Shown: positions 36,101 through 47,748 of the stretch, one piece after another
How positions within the stretch are numbered: position 1 is the first letter of the stretch
Layout of the letters: each line of letters opens with the position of its first letter
Assembly (NCBI RefSeq): GCF_000003855.2
Contig: NW_003101681.1
Coordinates: 632,689 to 696,688 of the forward strand
Direction of reading: 5' to 3'
Source: Blastomyces gilchristii SLH14081
Taxonomy: Eukaryota; Ascomycota; Eurotiomycetes; Onygenales; Ajellomycetaceae
Length of the DNA: 64,000 nucleotides
The notes under the pieces: generated by a model
What the model saw: only the letters and a program-made list of their open reading frames with translations
Told to the model about the DNA's origin: nothing
Database searches by the model: none
Translations under genes and position numbers: made by a program

Positions 36101-36900
36101 TCTCTCAGCTTGATATATTTCATGCTCAGATTCTCATTCTGCACAGTGATCTCTGATAATGTGTATGCTTCTGAAGAGATTGTGAATAATTATAATGAGA
36201 TCTTCAGATTCAGCATAGTCATCTGTCTGTGTAAATGTTCAATCTTCTGCTATAGGTCTAAGATCTGATTTTCTCTATTCTTATTAATGATGATGATTGC
36301 ATCAGTGAAGCTCTTCATAGTGAATGCTTGATTCACAGTGAATGCTAATTATTGTTTGACTTTCATCTCAGTCTGTCACTGCATACACAAGGTCTCAATC
36401 TTATTTAGAATTCTTGTATGTGTACAGAGCTTTGATTTCAGTTCAGCAGTTTCAGCTGCTTTTCTTACTGCTTTGAGTAAACTCTCTGAGAGGTTCTGTA
36501 TATCTTCTGATTCAGATAGCAGAGAAGAATGTTGTTTATATCAGCTAGAGAAGATATTCATTTCAGTGATTTCTGATTGATTGTATGATGTCTATCATTA
36601 TATCACTTGTATCATTATATCACTATATCACTGTATCACTATATTATTATATGATTTCTGTTATCATTATATGACTTCAGTAGTGGTCACCCTCTCTTTT
36701 ATTCTTCTTTTGAGTAGGGAGTGAACTTCTTTGAATCTGGTTCACTGCTCTCATTCTCTTTCTCACACCTCATCTGTTTACATATATGGCATTTGCCTGG
36801 GCATGGAGTTTTTCCCTCAATAAGTAAAGCAGTATCAATTGAATGCTCTTTCACTCACTGCTCTTTGTACACTATCTTTTGAGGCATTTCTAGGACCACA
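33113..36900 (-). pseudogene. Gypsy-Y gag, protease, RT and RNase H
   Basis: RT with an intact YLDD box at 34013-34024 inside an open 99-codon frame (33815-34114). RNase H lies between it and integrase (33180-33650) and is badly broken. Protease would lie near 34700-35000. Gag is placed at about 35100-36580 by position; its stretches are Ser/Glu-rich with frequent stops. A short TATCA-type minisatellite at 36594-36665 marks the leader. Confidence 0.75.
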
Positions 36901-36991
36901 CTGGCATGATAACTATGAATCACTTTGTAGGCAGAATTATCACGCCCTGGAGGAGCCTGCGCTTCTCACCGGTTTTTAGACATGCTATCAG

Positions 36992-37170
36992 ATGTGATTC
37001 AAAGGTTGCTTAAGCCAGTGTATGATTACAGGTGTATGCTGGCTTCTTATATATTGAATCTCGTACGCTAAATTAATTAGTGGCCGCTAGGGCCCCCTTT
37101 ACATTCGTACGCTAGTAGTTCGGAAGCGGCCGCGTTATTATCCGACGGTCGTACGTTCTCCCGAACCACA
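36992..37170 (-). repeat. Gypsy-Y 5' LTR
   Basis: 179 bp, pairs with 28866-29043. The internal sequence adjoining it on the minus strand begins TCTGATAGCATG. Confidence 0.88.
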
Positions 37171-37381
37171 ATACAAAAACTGTTTACAAATTGCAGTGTT
37201 TTAACATCTTCTGATACTTTGAAACCATTTGACAATATCATGACAAAGGAAAAGAGAACACAGTCTTAAAGATAGACACATTAAATAGATAGACAGAAAG
37301 AAATTGAAAGAAAAAGATAAAGTAAAGAAAGACTATAACAAAATAAATTATTAAAAGATAGTATATAGCTGTTTTAACAGA

Positions 37382-40300
37382 CTATATCTGGTTGATTTCC
37401 TTCTCTTCATATTCAGATAATTCTGAATTTAGCCATTTTCTTATAGCTGCTTGAGTTTCTGATAGAAAGTCTATTAAGTATTTAATTCCTGTCTCAGTTG
37501 AGAATAAGAATCTCATATTTAATTGATTTAGATCATACTTCTCTTTCAATCTGGCTCTGAGACTATTGTATAATGTGCAGTGTATTACAATATACTCAGA
37601 ATTCTCATTTGTATTGCAGAATGAGCATTCTATTGAGTCAAATCTATCATCAAATCTTTGTATATAAGATTTGAAATAGTCATGTCCTAGTTTCAGCTGT
37701 ATTATAGATAAGAATATTTTCTTTTTATATTTAATTGAACAAGATTTCCACTTGGGTTTTGTTTCAAATCTTGAATAATGTATACTCTTCTTTTGTTTCT
37801 GCCAGCTTTCATTTCACTTATCTAAACAAGATTCTTTTATTTTTCTCTTTATAAAAGATCAGAACACAATTTTTTGAATAGATCTGCTTAATTCTGCACT
37901 CTTTTTTGCAGCTGAATCAGCCAATTCATTGCTATGAATATTCATATGAGCAGGAACTCAGTGCAGATGAATTATCAGCTTTGATATTCTTCTCTTTTGA
38001 ATTTTCAAAACAGAGTTTAAGATCAGTTCAAGATTCATTTGATTATTATGAATCTGACTATTTCTAAGTCTTTTTAAAGCAGCTTGACTATCAGAGAATA
38101 TTCATGTCTCTTTCAAACAATTTCCTCTTTTATGAGATTTTATTTCAATGAGTTTGAAAGCTTTTACTATTGCAAATAGTTCAGTATCAAAGACTTCACA
38201 TTCACAGCCTAGATTCCAGAAATCTGAGATAAAATTGATATTATCTTCAGTATAAGCAATGCCTGCATCTAATCTATTTAAGTTCTCATTTTTTGAGTCA
38301 TCTGAATAAATCAGAATAGAGTCTTTTATATTGATTGTAGAAATTCTCTTCAAATGCTGTTCATATTCTTTCTCTTTTAATAGTTCACTTATTTATAAGT
38401 CTATAAGAGATTCAAGCTTTTCTCTCCAGAGAGATAACTTCTCATGATCAACTTTTTCAATATTTAAAGAAGGAAATTGATTTTTAATCAGAGAGTATAG
38501 TCTGTACAGTTGAGAAGGCATTTTCTTTAAAGAATTATTTTCATTTCAATCAAGAAATGTATTTCAATCCAGTTCATTTCCAGAGTTAATTAATGAAAAT
38601 GAAGAAGAGACTCTTTCTCTGATTATATGATTTAAGCTCATCTTTATAACTCTCAGAGCATAGTTTATACAGGTCTTTTCAAATCTAATAGCAGAAGGAG
38701 GAATTGAAGCTTCAATTTTCATTGTTTTAATAGAAGATGATTTGAATACTCTCAGAATTCTTCTCAAGACTCTGTTTTGCAGACTTTGAAAGAGTTCAGT
38801 GAAATTGTCTTGATTATTCTATCAAACTTGATTTTCATAATCAGCTAATGATGTAATACAGGCTATATATAACTGTCTCATAGTCTGAAAGAATAGACCT
38901 CTCTCTGTATTTGATAGTCTGATTATGTTGTTCAATAGTCTTTCTGCCTTGACAGTTCTTTATTATATGTAATATTTAAAATTCAACTTGAAGTTTAATC
39001 ATACTTCTAATCATTTGATATTTACACTGGATTTAATCTCTCTATTTAAAAGAGTTAGAGATAGTTCTTTCTCATTGAATCTAGAAAAGAAATGAATTAA
39101 CTCAGTTTTATTCATATTAAATTGAATTTGATTGATATCTACTCTAACAAAGATTTTCTTTGCAGCTTCTTCAATTACTTTCAAATTCTCTTTGATAGTT
39201 TTTGAGCTGTAGACTAGATCAATATTATTCACATAACTCAGAGATCACACTATTCTCATATTTCTATTTTTGAGTAGATATGCAGTGTATATTGCAAATA
39301 AAATGAATGAGATTGAAGATTTCTGTGATACTTCTATTTTTATCTCAGTCTTGTCTTGTTTCATTTCATCAAAGAAGAGTTGTATAATTCTTTTAGATAT
39401 AAAACAGTTAATTCATTTTATTAGAGAAAGTGACAGTTTTAATATCTTCAATATCTGAATTAACTTTGACTTTGAAACATGATCAAATGCTTCTTTTATA
39501 TCAATAAAAACTGCAGTTGAGACCAGATTCTCATGCTTTGCTATTTGAATATCATGAACAACTGAGAGAACAGTGTTAATTGCAGAACACTGTTTTCTAT
39601 CTCTCATTTATTCACTGAATAAAAGAGAATCACTTATAGAGCTTATAAAAGATAGTTGAGTAGCTATTATCTTTTCTAAAACCTTTTCTAGGCAGTTCAA
39701 TAGAGATATTACTCTATATGACTTAGGAATTGAAGTTTTTCTATTAGGTTTTACAAGAATCACTTCAGTGGCTTCTCTTCAGCATTCAGAATGATATTCA
39801 TTTTTCAAGAGATTGAAAAAGAGCTCAAAATATCCATTCTTTAAGTAGAAATATGTATTTTGAATAATTAAGTAATTAATTGAATCAGGATCTGCAGCAG
39901 TTTTAACAGAACTTGAGAAGATAGCTGACTCTAATTCATCTTGTGTAAGATCAGGCCATTCTCAGTCATTTTCATCAATGTAGTTGAGAAGTAATATATT
40001 CTCTTTCTCTGAATCTGAATCTGAATCTGATGAGTTCTGAAAGAGAATTCTCATGAAAGCTTGACATTTTTCCTCAAAAGAGTTTACTGTATATGATTCA
40101 TTCTGAAACTCATATTCTAAGACTGAAAGTTTTGCTACACTTCTTGTTTTAGTATAGTCAAAAGCTTTAAAAACTTCCTTCTCTTGTGCTTCTTCAAGAA
40201 ATTTATTCCAGCAGTCTGTTTTAGCTCTTTTAATATCTGAAAAATATTCATTTCTGACAGCTTTGAACTCTTCATCAGATATTATATCATTCTTTCAATC

Positions 40301-41350
40301 TCTTCTAGCAGTAGCTAATTCTTTTCTTTTAGATGAGATATTCTCATTTCATCAAGATTTTGAATACTCAGAAGATTTTCTCTTTGAAATATTATCTCTA
40401 ACACTTGTCAGAATAATTGATGTAATAAGCTTCACTCTATTCTCAAGTATTTCATTTGAGATATCTTGATCAGAATTTCAATATAGCTCATTCTGTCTTT
40501 CAGATTTTAACAGTTTTATACTTTCTTTAACTGCTTTTCAATCAGCTTTTTCAAAGTTAAACTGATTAGAGAGAAGAGAATTTTCACTCATTTGTTTTTC
40601 ACTCAGTTCAATATCAAATTGAATAATCTCATGATCTGATTCTGATGTCTTATTTAAATCAATAAACCAGTTTACAAGTCTTCTTTTCATTAGATTTTGT
40701 GACATGAAGATTAGATCTATAATAGATTTCTGTTTCATATCTTTTCTAAAGAATGCTTATTGATCAGACTTCTTAATCAAATCTATTGAATGCTTAAAGG
40801 TTTATTCAATCAGATTATCAGCTCTTACTGCTCTCTTATATTCTGAATTTCATCAGAGATGATATGCATTAAAATCTTCTGCAATTATAGAGTTTCTTGA
40901 TGAAGTTATATTCAGAAATTCTCTATCAATTATTCAGATATTGTTATTTTTCTTCAATGACTTTTCATTATAAATATTTATGAGCTGTATAGTATCAAAC
41001 TCATTTTCTTTATCTATAATATCACTCATCAGAATATCAGAGTCAGACATGATATCAAATCTTAGATTAAATTAATATCTTGATCTCTTTCTTTCATAGA
41101 TCACTACTCTTGACTTTATCTCAGACTTTTGAGAAAGAAAGCAGTAGTAGCTTGAATGAGAAATGATGTAATTTTACTCAGCATTAAAATTCAGTTTCTG
41201 AAGTAGTACAAAATTAACTTTTTATTCAAATGCAATTTGAAGATAAGAATAAATACAATTTGAGTTTCTATTCACATTATTTTGAATAAATGTGATTTTT
41301 AAAGAGTTTTTAAACTTTTTTTATTATTTTTGTTGTATATTCATATTAAA
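37382..41350 (-). pseudogene. LINE-A ORF2: endonuclease, reverse transcriptase, RNase H
   Basis: Minus-strand order. APE-type endonuclease near 40780-41060, with the AEDFNAYHLWW block near 40880 and SDHEIIQFDI near 40630. RT: the ATAVFIDIKEAFD block near 39500 (motif A) and YVNN at 39224-39235 where YVDD is expected. RNase H: LIYSDDSKNE near 38320, DTELFAIVKA near 38185, FSDSQAA near 38080, HLHWVPAHMN near 37950. A C-terminal C-x2-C...H-x4-C motif lies near 37570-37640. The stop codon is 37382-37384. The chain is broken by many TGA and TAA codons, and loss of catalytic Asp alone would kill the RT. Confidence 0.9.
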
Positions 41351-41377
41351 AGAGAGTAGAGATAGAGTAGGATCTAG

Positions 41378-42975
41378 TCACTATCATCAGATAGTAAATT
41401 ATAACTATTTTGAAAAGTAGGGATCTCAACTGCTTGCATTATATTTAGTTTATCATCAGAGTTATTTCTCAATTCTCTAATCTTAACAGAAGTTTGAGGA
41501 TTCAAATTCTGTTTATATTTAACAGAAGAATTGAAGTTTGAAGATTTAGATAGTTAAGAGTTTCTTCTTTTTAAGCTTACAGTTGTAAGTCTACTGGCTT
41601 GACTCTTCTCTTCAGTTCTAGATTGACTTTGAGCTTCATCTTTTCTTCAGTTCTTTTGAGTTCTAGAAGCAAACATACATTCTTTTGAGCTAGATGCATG
41701 TTTTTCTTTGCAATTAGAGCACTTAAGTAGAGTGTGTTAACATATTTCATCTCTTTTTAAGCATATTTCACATTTATGCTCACTAGTTTTATGATCTCTG
41801 ACACAGAATACACATTTTGAGTCTCTAAAACATGAGATTGCAAAGTATTCATATCTTTGACAGTTTGAACACTGTGTTTGAGCTTTGAGATTCATTCTTG
41901 AGTCTTTGTATTCATGAACTCTCATTTTCAAATCTGCTACTCTTACTTCAGAGATCTTTCACTGTTTAAGTGTTTTTATATATACTAGAACAGAGGCATT
42001 TCTCCTGCTTTGTCTGAACTTAATTGAATTTAGTCATACAGGCTTCTTTCTCAGTTGAATAGAGTTGTATTCTTTCAATTCATTTTTAAGAAGTAGTATT
42101 TCTTCTTCACAGTCAAAAATTTCAACTGAAATATTATGAAGAATGAATTTGTCTCACTTTTCATCTCTTTCAGATAGAATTATTGTATTTAGTAAAGATT
42201 CTACTACTGACTTTCAGAGATTCTCATTCTGAATAAGGAATTCAGCACTGAATTCAGACATTGTAGTCAGAATGATGAAGTTTTCAAAGAATAATGACTC
42301 AATTGAAGCTATAACTGATTTTTGAACTTCAATATTAGTTATCAACTGAGAAAAGAACTGCTGATTAATTTCATTTCTGATTCTGAAAATAAGATTTGAG
42401 TTTAGCTTATTTCTTTGCAGAATGTCCTGATTTGAGACTTTGAGAATAAGTCTTCTATTTCTGAAGATTTGAAAGTTTTTCTCTTTTTATATTTTCTTTT
42501 TCACTTTTCTATGAATAGAGATATGAATAGTATTCTTCTCAGTTTTCTCAGGATTTTGAGCAGATTTTGAGATAGCAGATTTAGAGACAGCAGATTCAGC
42601 TGCTTGAGCATATATTTTCTTCTGATTCAAAGAAGAAGAAGAAGTAGAAAAAAAGAAAGAAGAGTAAGATAAAGAGTCAGTGATTATATAAGAAATTTTC
42701 AATGTTTTTTGAACTGTGTTTGAGATTTCAAGTTTGAACTTGATTATCTCCTGTAGTTGTCTAGTCTGAGTATGAAGAATTAACAGAACTTCTTTATTCA
42801 TCTCACTCAGACACTGCTTTTCAAGAATCTTGCTTACTTTTTCAAGTTTCTGTATTTCAAGAACTTGTTATTTCTCTATTTCTTCTTTCTTTCTTCTCTT
42901 CAGAATTTCAATCTCAGGAATAGCATTTGAGAAAGCATCTTTTTCCACATCAACTGAGTGTATTTTTGAACTCAT
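41378..42975 (-). pseudogene. LINE-A ORF1 (gag-like, zinc knuckles)
   Basis: Starts at ATG 42973-42975. An N-terminal Glu/Lys-rich coiled-coil stretch is followed by a Ser/Ala/Lys linker (open 104-codon frame at 42487-42801), a central domain, and a zinc region at 41737-41931 with CSNCQRYEYFAISC, C-x2-C...H-x4-C and CEIC motifs; more Cys pairs follow. This is the usual nucleic-acid-binding ORF1 of Tad/I-type LINEs. Interrupted by several stops. The same ORF lies in LINE-B at 46474-47748 and 49193-49380. Confidence 0.85.
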
Positions 42976-44628
42976 TGTTCTCACTCAATGAAAAGTTGAT
43001 CAGACTGTTTCAATTGAGATATTTCTAAGTCTGTTTTCAATTGAAAAGTTAATCAGACTGTTTCAAAAGAAGAATAAAAGACTTTTATGTATAAAACACC
43101 TGATTTTTTTCACACTAGTTCAGTAACTAGATTAGATTTTTGAAGAGAATCTAATAAACTAAAATTGATTTTTGAGATAAATCAATAAAATCTTTACAAT
43201 CTCTTTCTTGGAATACAGTGAGGAAGAGTATGTATCAATTGATAATGAATCAGATAATATAACAGTTTTTGAGAGAAAAACTGATAAAAAATAAATCAAT
43301 TTTTTGCAGAGAAATTAATTAAAACTATTCAATTTTATTCTAAATCATTTAATTCTCCTCACACAACAAGTGTGCAACTCAAATCAGTTAATAAAGAGTG
43401 TAAAAATGAATTAAGTATTAATGAAAGCTCTTCAGTCACTGAAAAAGTAATTCTTACTTAAAAGAATATGAAATTATGACAGAAAATAACTCTGTTTTTA
43501 ATTCTTTGTAAGAATATTGTGTAAAACTCAGAGAAAAACACCTTACTTTTTCAAGAGAAGTAAAAAACTATTTCTAAGATCTTTTTTTTTTGCATTAACT
43601 GCTGCAGAAGAATGAGATAGAAACTGCTAAGATATGCACTACTGTATATTCTCTATCAAGACTTTCTCTCTTCAGAGTCTTGATATTATAGAGAATATAA
43701 GTCTGTTTCTATATAATAATGTAAATATTGCCAGCAGGATGTAGAGAAACTGGTTATTTATATCTCAAAATAGAAGACTTTGTCAATGATTATATCAATA
43801 TAGAGTTAATTCTCAAATTCAATAGAAATCTAGTGTTGCTGTTCTCAATCCCTTGCAGAATCTATTGAATATTGAGGTATTAAAGCTAGATTTAATATAT
43901 CTCACTGTACAGGGATCAAAGGCTCAGTCAGATCTTAGAGTATACTGATTTTATAGTTGTTAGTGTGCTGTTGACTCATTGTCTGCTGATTATGTATTGA
44001 ATGCTGTTGCTGAGGTATCTTTTTGTATTGTTCTGCTGGGGATGGGCCAGATTGAGAGGGGTAGTACAAGGGTGAGACTTGGTGTTGAAGTCTAGATACA
44101 CTGACGACAGACCGTGGAGGTTGCACTTCAGAAGAGTCCATTGATTATGTGCTTGATATTATCGCCGAGGTATCTTTTTGTATTTTTCTGCCGGGGATGG
44201 GCCAGATTGGGAAGGGCGGTACGAGGGTGAGACTTGGCCTTGGTGTTTTGGAACATCAAAGATGGACAGGGTTTTCGCGGAGGTCGCTCCTCGGATATCT
44301 CCACAACTACAGGTCGGGGATCTTCCAAAATCGAGAAGATTGGTGCATATGGCTAGGTCTCTTCACCTTACAATTTGTATGGCACTTTGGCCCGGGGTTG
44401 TGGTGTGGTAGGGGAGAACGGGGGATAATCCCACACAGGAGTTTCGAACAACGTCCGGTTCACGTTTGGCTGGATAACTCCACCACCACACAGGGTATGC
44501 GGTCGGCGATGGGGTCAGAATGTTCGTATGATCGAGGGCTTTTCGATGGATATATCGGCGGGTTCTTATTCGAAAAATCGAGCGAGTTCGTGGTGGAGCG
44601 GTTGCGCGTTCGAGAATGGACTCTGTTT
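42976..44628 (-). promoter_or_regulatory. LINE-A 5' untranslated region with two tandem monomers
   Basis: The distal 470 bp (44160-44628) is GC-rich, CpG-rich and not mutated, in sharp contrast with the rest. Two tandem copies of a unit of about 154 bp lie at 43988-44141 (mutated) and 44142-44295 (not mutated); the core gatgggccagatt is shared. LINEs start transcription from internal 5' promoters, often built from repeated monomers, so a promoter role is likely but not shown. Confidence 0.6.
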
Positions 44629-44643
44629 AATTCTCTCAAGATT

Positions 44644-45510
44644 GATTATCTGCTTCTAGAATCTTGATATTGAAGTCAGAAATGAATGTTGTAAGAGAAA
44701 TGTTTCTCTGTCAGACACTCTGTAGTTAATCTAATGCTTTCTGTTGCATGACAGTATCTCAGAACAGGATATCAAGATATTTCATGATATTATCAGGCAT
44801 TTGTAATACTGATTTACATGCTTCTATTCATGAATGAAACTTCTGTTTCATGCAATCTTTCAATCATTCATTGATATATCAATCTTGATTAATTAATAAA
44901 CTGATGACATCTTCATCTACACTCAGTTTTGCAAGCATTTTCATTCTTCATGATGAGTAGAGAGTGAGATCAGAAGTATTAAAATATGTGAGAGTATCTA
45001 AGCATTCTTTCAGTGCTTTTGTATTCAATTCTGTAGATATTGAAATCACATGAGTTAGTCATTGAATCTCTTTATATTGATGTTATTAAGTTGCATGCAT
45101 ATCAGCTATTTATTATTATTGTAGTTTTAACATTACTCAGAGCCACTGTGACACTGCATCTATACTCATATTCAGAGGTTCTCTCATATTATCATTAGAC
45201 ATGGTTATATTGTTTATCAGATGTGTGATATCTGTGAAATTTAAAGAAGTGTAATTGTATGAATATCTCATATGTCTGAGTGTCAGAACTCTCAGGTCTT
45301 TCACTGACATTCTCTTTGTAGAATCTTATTACAGGGTCAGAATGACTGATAAGCAGCTTCTATCTAAGAACTCAGTGTCTGTTTAACTGTTTCTCTATTT
45401 CTTACATATCATTATATATTCAGATATCTCTTAATGAATAATTATTCCTGATGAGAAGACAATGCATGAATAATCATTTTCTAATAAGAAGATGATGAAT
45501 GTTTTTATAG
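44644..45510 (-). pseudogene. G2 leader and gag N-terminus
   Basis: The part of G2 upstream of the LINE-A insertion, collinear with 9920-10760 of G1. No long frame survives. Confidence 0.75.
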
Positions 45511-45819
45511 TGTAAGAGGCCTACACTGAATAGATCAGTATAATATTGATAGGTCTTATATAACAAAGATAAAAACATTAGAGAAGAAAAGAAAGAGAAA
45601 GTGTGAGAATCAGTGATTGAGATGAATATTTATACACATATGTGGTGATGTACGCAGTGGAGCTTCGGGGTGGGAGAATATACACGCGTTCATAGCAGCC
45701 GAGGATCGGTGATTGAGAATGGCCAAGAATCGGAGTGTACATGTTCAAGAATGAAGTGATTGGAATCTGTGAAGTGTAACAGAATAGTCTATATGATTGA
45801 TCGGGCGCAGCCCGTCACA
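45511..45819 (-). repeat. G2 5' LTR
   Basis: 309 bp; the plus strand ends CGTCACA before the gaagc TSD. The CGGGC-GCA-GCCCG hairpin near the end is intact. Confidence 0.92.
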
Positions 45820-45824
45820 GAAGC

Positions 45825-45976
45825 TGTTATATTCACATAACTGAATATAATTAATATATTTATACAGTTATAAATACAGTTTGAGAATGAATAAAAGACT
45901 GTCTTTAAAACTGTACTGAGATTGTTTGAATATCTAGTAATATCTTTTGATTTAACTAATACTTCTATGATATTTC
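45825..45976 (+). pseudogene. Gypsy-X RT, continuation
   Basis: Picks up the RT reading left at 24197: after motif A comes a KTVFKTVLRLFEYLV block, then the SFDLTNTSMIF block, the usual FGLTNAP region before the YxDD box. The reading is then cut by MITE-3. The join across 21.6 kb shows that X is the host of G2. Confidence 0.8.
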
Positions 45977-46473
45977 TAGACTGGCTGCTGAGACTATAAA
46001 TTTCATGTTTGATTTTATTTAATCTAGTCTCATACATTTCTTAGCATGAATCCCGCTGAGACTAATCATCAAAAAAACATGCAAAGTGACTATTTATCAG
46101 ATCTCAAAATGAGACTATAACTTAGAAAAAATAAGAAAGTAATTTCATTTGATCTCATTTAGTCTCATTCTTAGCATAAAGTTACTATTTTTAGACATTT
46201 TAAGGGTTTTTTTAGACTATTTTTAATTTTTTATAAAGTAACGATTTTTGGTAACACTCAAATGAGATTTAAAGTTATTTAAAGCAATAAAATTAATTTA
46301 AATTGAGAAGTGAAAATCATGATCTCATTTGAAAAATTTAATAATAGTAGACAGTAAGTTTCTCTGAGACAGTATGAAACTACTATCTAATCTTGAAACT
46401 GTGTAATGAAATCAATTAAATTAGTAATGAAATTACCAAATATTCTGATTCTGGTCTCAGACACGGTCACACA
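45977..46473 (-). mobile_element. MITE-3, truncated by LINE-B
   Basis: Starts TAGACTGGC like the other copies in this orientation and is collinear with MITE-1 reversed to GACACGGTCACAC, where LINE-B begins. The last 10 bp or so and the second TSD should lie beyond the window, after LINE-B. The left 8 bp are gatatttc. Confidence 0.85.
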
Positions 46474-47748
46474 GTGAAATAAGAAATAGAGAAACAATAA
46501 GTTCTTGAAATATAAGCCCTTGAAAAAGCCAGTAAAATCCTTGAAAAACAGTGTCTGATTGAGATGAACGAAGAAGTTCTGTTAATTCTTCATACTCAGG
46601 CTAGACAACTACAGGAAGTGATTAAGTTCAAGCTTGAAATTTTGAATACAGTTCAAAAAACATTGAAAATTCCTAGTACAATCACTGACTCTTCTTCATC
46701 TTTTTCTTCCTCAAATCAGAAAAAAACATATGCTCAAGCAGCAGAATCTGCTGTTTCTAAACCTGCTGTCTCAAAACCTGCTCAAAAGTCTGAAAGTACT
46801 CAGAGAAAAAACGCTCATACTTCTCTTCATAAGAAAGAAGAGAAGAAAATTTAAAAAGAGAAAAATGCTCAAATCTTCAGAAATAGAAGACTTATTCTCA
46901 AAATCTCAAATAGAGAGATTCTGCAGAAGAACAAGCTGAATTCAAATCTTGTTTTCAAAAATAGAAATGAAATCAATCAGCAGTTCTTTTCTCAGTTAAT
47001 ATATGATATTGAAGATCAAAAATCAGTTGTAGCTTCAATCAAGTCATCTTTCTTTGAAAATTTCATCATTCTAACTACAATGCCTGAATTCAGTGTGGAA
47101 TTTCTTATTAAGAATGAGAATGTCTGAAAATCAGTAATAGAATCTCTGTTAAATACAACAATTCTATCTGAGAGAGATGAAAAGTGAGACAAATTCATTC
47201 TTTATGATATTTCAGTTGAAATTTTTAACTGTGAGAAAGAAATACTACTTCTCAAAAATGAGTTAGAAGAATACAATTCTATTCAACTAAGAAAGAAGAC
47301 TGTATAGCTGACTTCAATTGAATTCAGACAAAACAGAAGAAATGCCTCTGTTCTAGTTTATACAAAGACACTTGAATAATTAAAAATCTTTGAAGTGAGA
47401 GTGACAGGTTTGAAAATGAGAGTTCATGAATACAAAGACTCAAGAATGAATCTCAAAGCACAAACACAGTGTTCAAACTGTCAAAGATATAAACACTTTG
47501 CAATCTCTTATTTCAGAGACTTAAAATGTGAATTCTGTACTAAAGATCATAAAACTAGTGAGTGTAAATGTGAAATATGCTTAAAAAGAGATGAAATATG
47601 TCAATATACTCTGTTTAAATGCTCTAACTGCAAAGAAAAGCATGCCTCTAGTTCAAAAGAATACATATTTGCTTCAAGAATTCAAAAGAACTGGAGAAAA
47701 GTAGAAGCTCAGAGTCAATCTAAAACTGAAGATAACAGTCAAGTCAGT
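46474..47748 (+). pseudogene. LINE-B ORF1
   Basis: An open 96-codon frame at 46564-46854 gives the coiled-coil start and Ser/Ala/Lys linker; a 135-codon frame at 47395-47802 gives the zinc region (CSNCQRYKHF, CEFC...H-x4-C, CEIC, CSNC). Middle part broken. It ends at the LINE-C insertion; the C-terminal tail follows at 49193. Confidence 0.82.

Larger units (their letters stand above)
28866..37170 (-). mobile_element. Gypsy-Y LTR retrotransposon, complete, 8.3 kb
   Basis: LTRs of about 178 bp at 28866-29043 and 36992-37170, both TGTG...CACA read on the plus strand. TSD atac (28862-28865 and 37171-37174) in the LINE-A 3' untranslated region; 5 bp if the last A is counted. A purine tract (ggtgggggagga, minus strand) abuts the 3' LTR at 29044-29056. 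Minus-strand order: gag, protease, RT, RNase H, integrase, then about 2.8 kb more before the 3' LTR. The LTRs stay rich in CpG although the internal part is mutated. Confidence 0.9.
28704..44628 (-). mobile_element. LINE-A, full-length Tad/I-like non-LTR retrotransposon, carrying Gypsy-Y
   Basis: TSD aattctctcaagatt (15 bp) at 28689-28703 and 44629-44643, in G2. The (ATT)n tail lies at the left end, so the element reads right to left. Without Gypsy-Y it is about 7.6 kb: 5' untranslated region 42976-44628, ORF1 41378-42975, ORF2 37382 to about 41350, and a 3' untranslated region split by Gypsy-Y (37381-37171, then 28861 to the tail). The empty target site is seen in G4 near 54315. It is the only copy in the window with the LINE 5' end. 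Confidence 0.92.
24198..45819 (-). mobile_element. Chromovirus G2, complete, carrying LINE-A
   Basis: Minus-strand element of the G family. LTRs 24198-24505 (the 3' LTR) and 45511-45819 (the 5' LTR). TSD gaagc at 24193-24197 and 45820-45824. With LINE-A and its 15-bp duplication removed it is 5682 bp, matching G1 and G4. Inserted in the RT of Gypsy-X. Confidence 0.93.

Noticed and set aside
36594..36665. A CRISPR-like or regulatory array of TATCA units
   Set aside because: Short imperfect AT-rich minisatellite without spacers, in the Gypsy-Y leader.
44149..44667. A 172-codon plus-strand frame looking like an intact gene
   Set aside because: It runs antisense through the LINE-A 5' untranslated region, spans a tandem repeat, and crosses the LINE target duplication into G2. 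It is open because the region escaped mutation.
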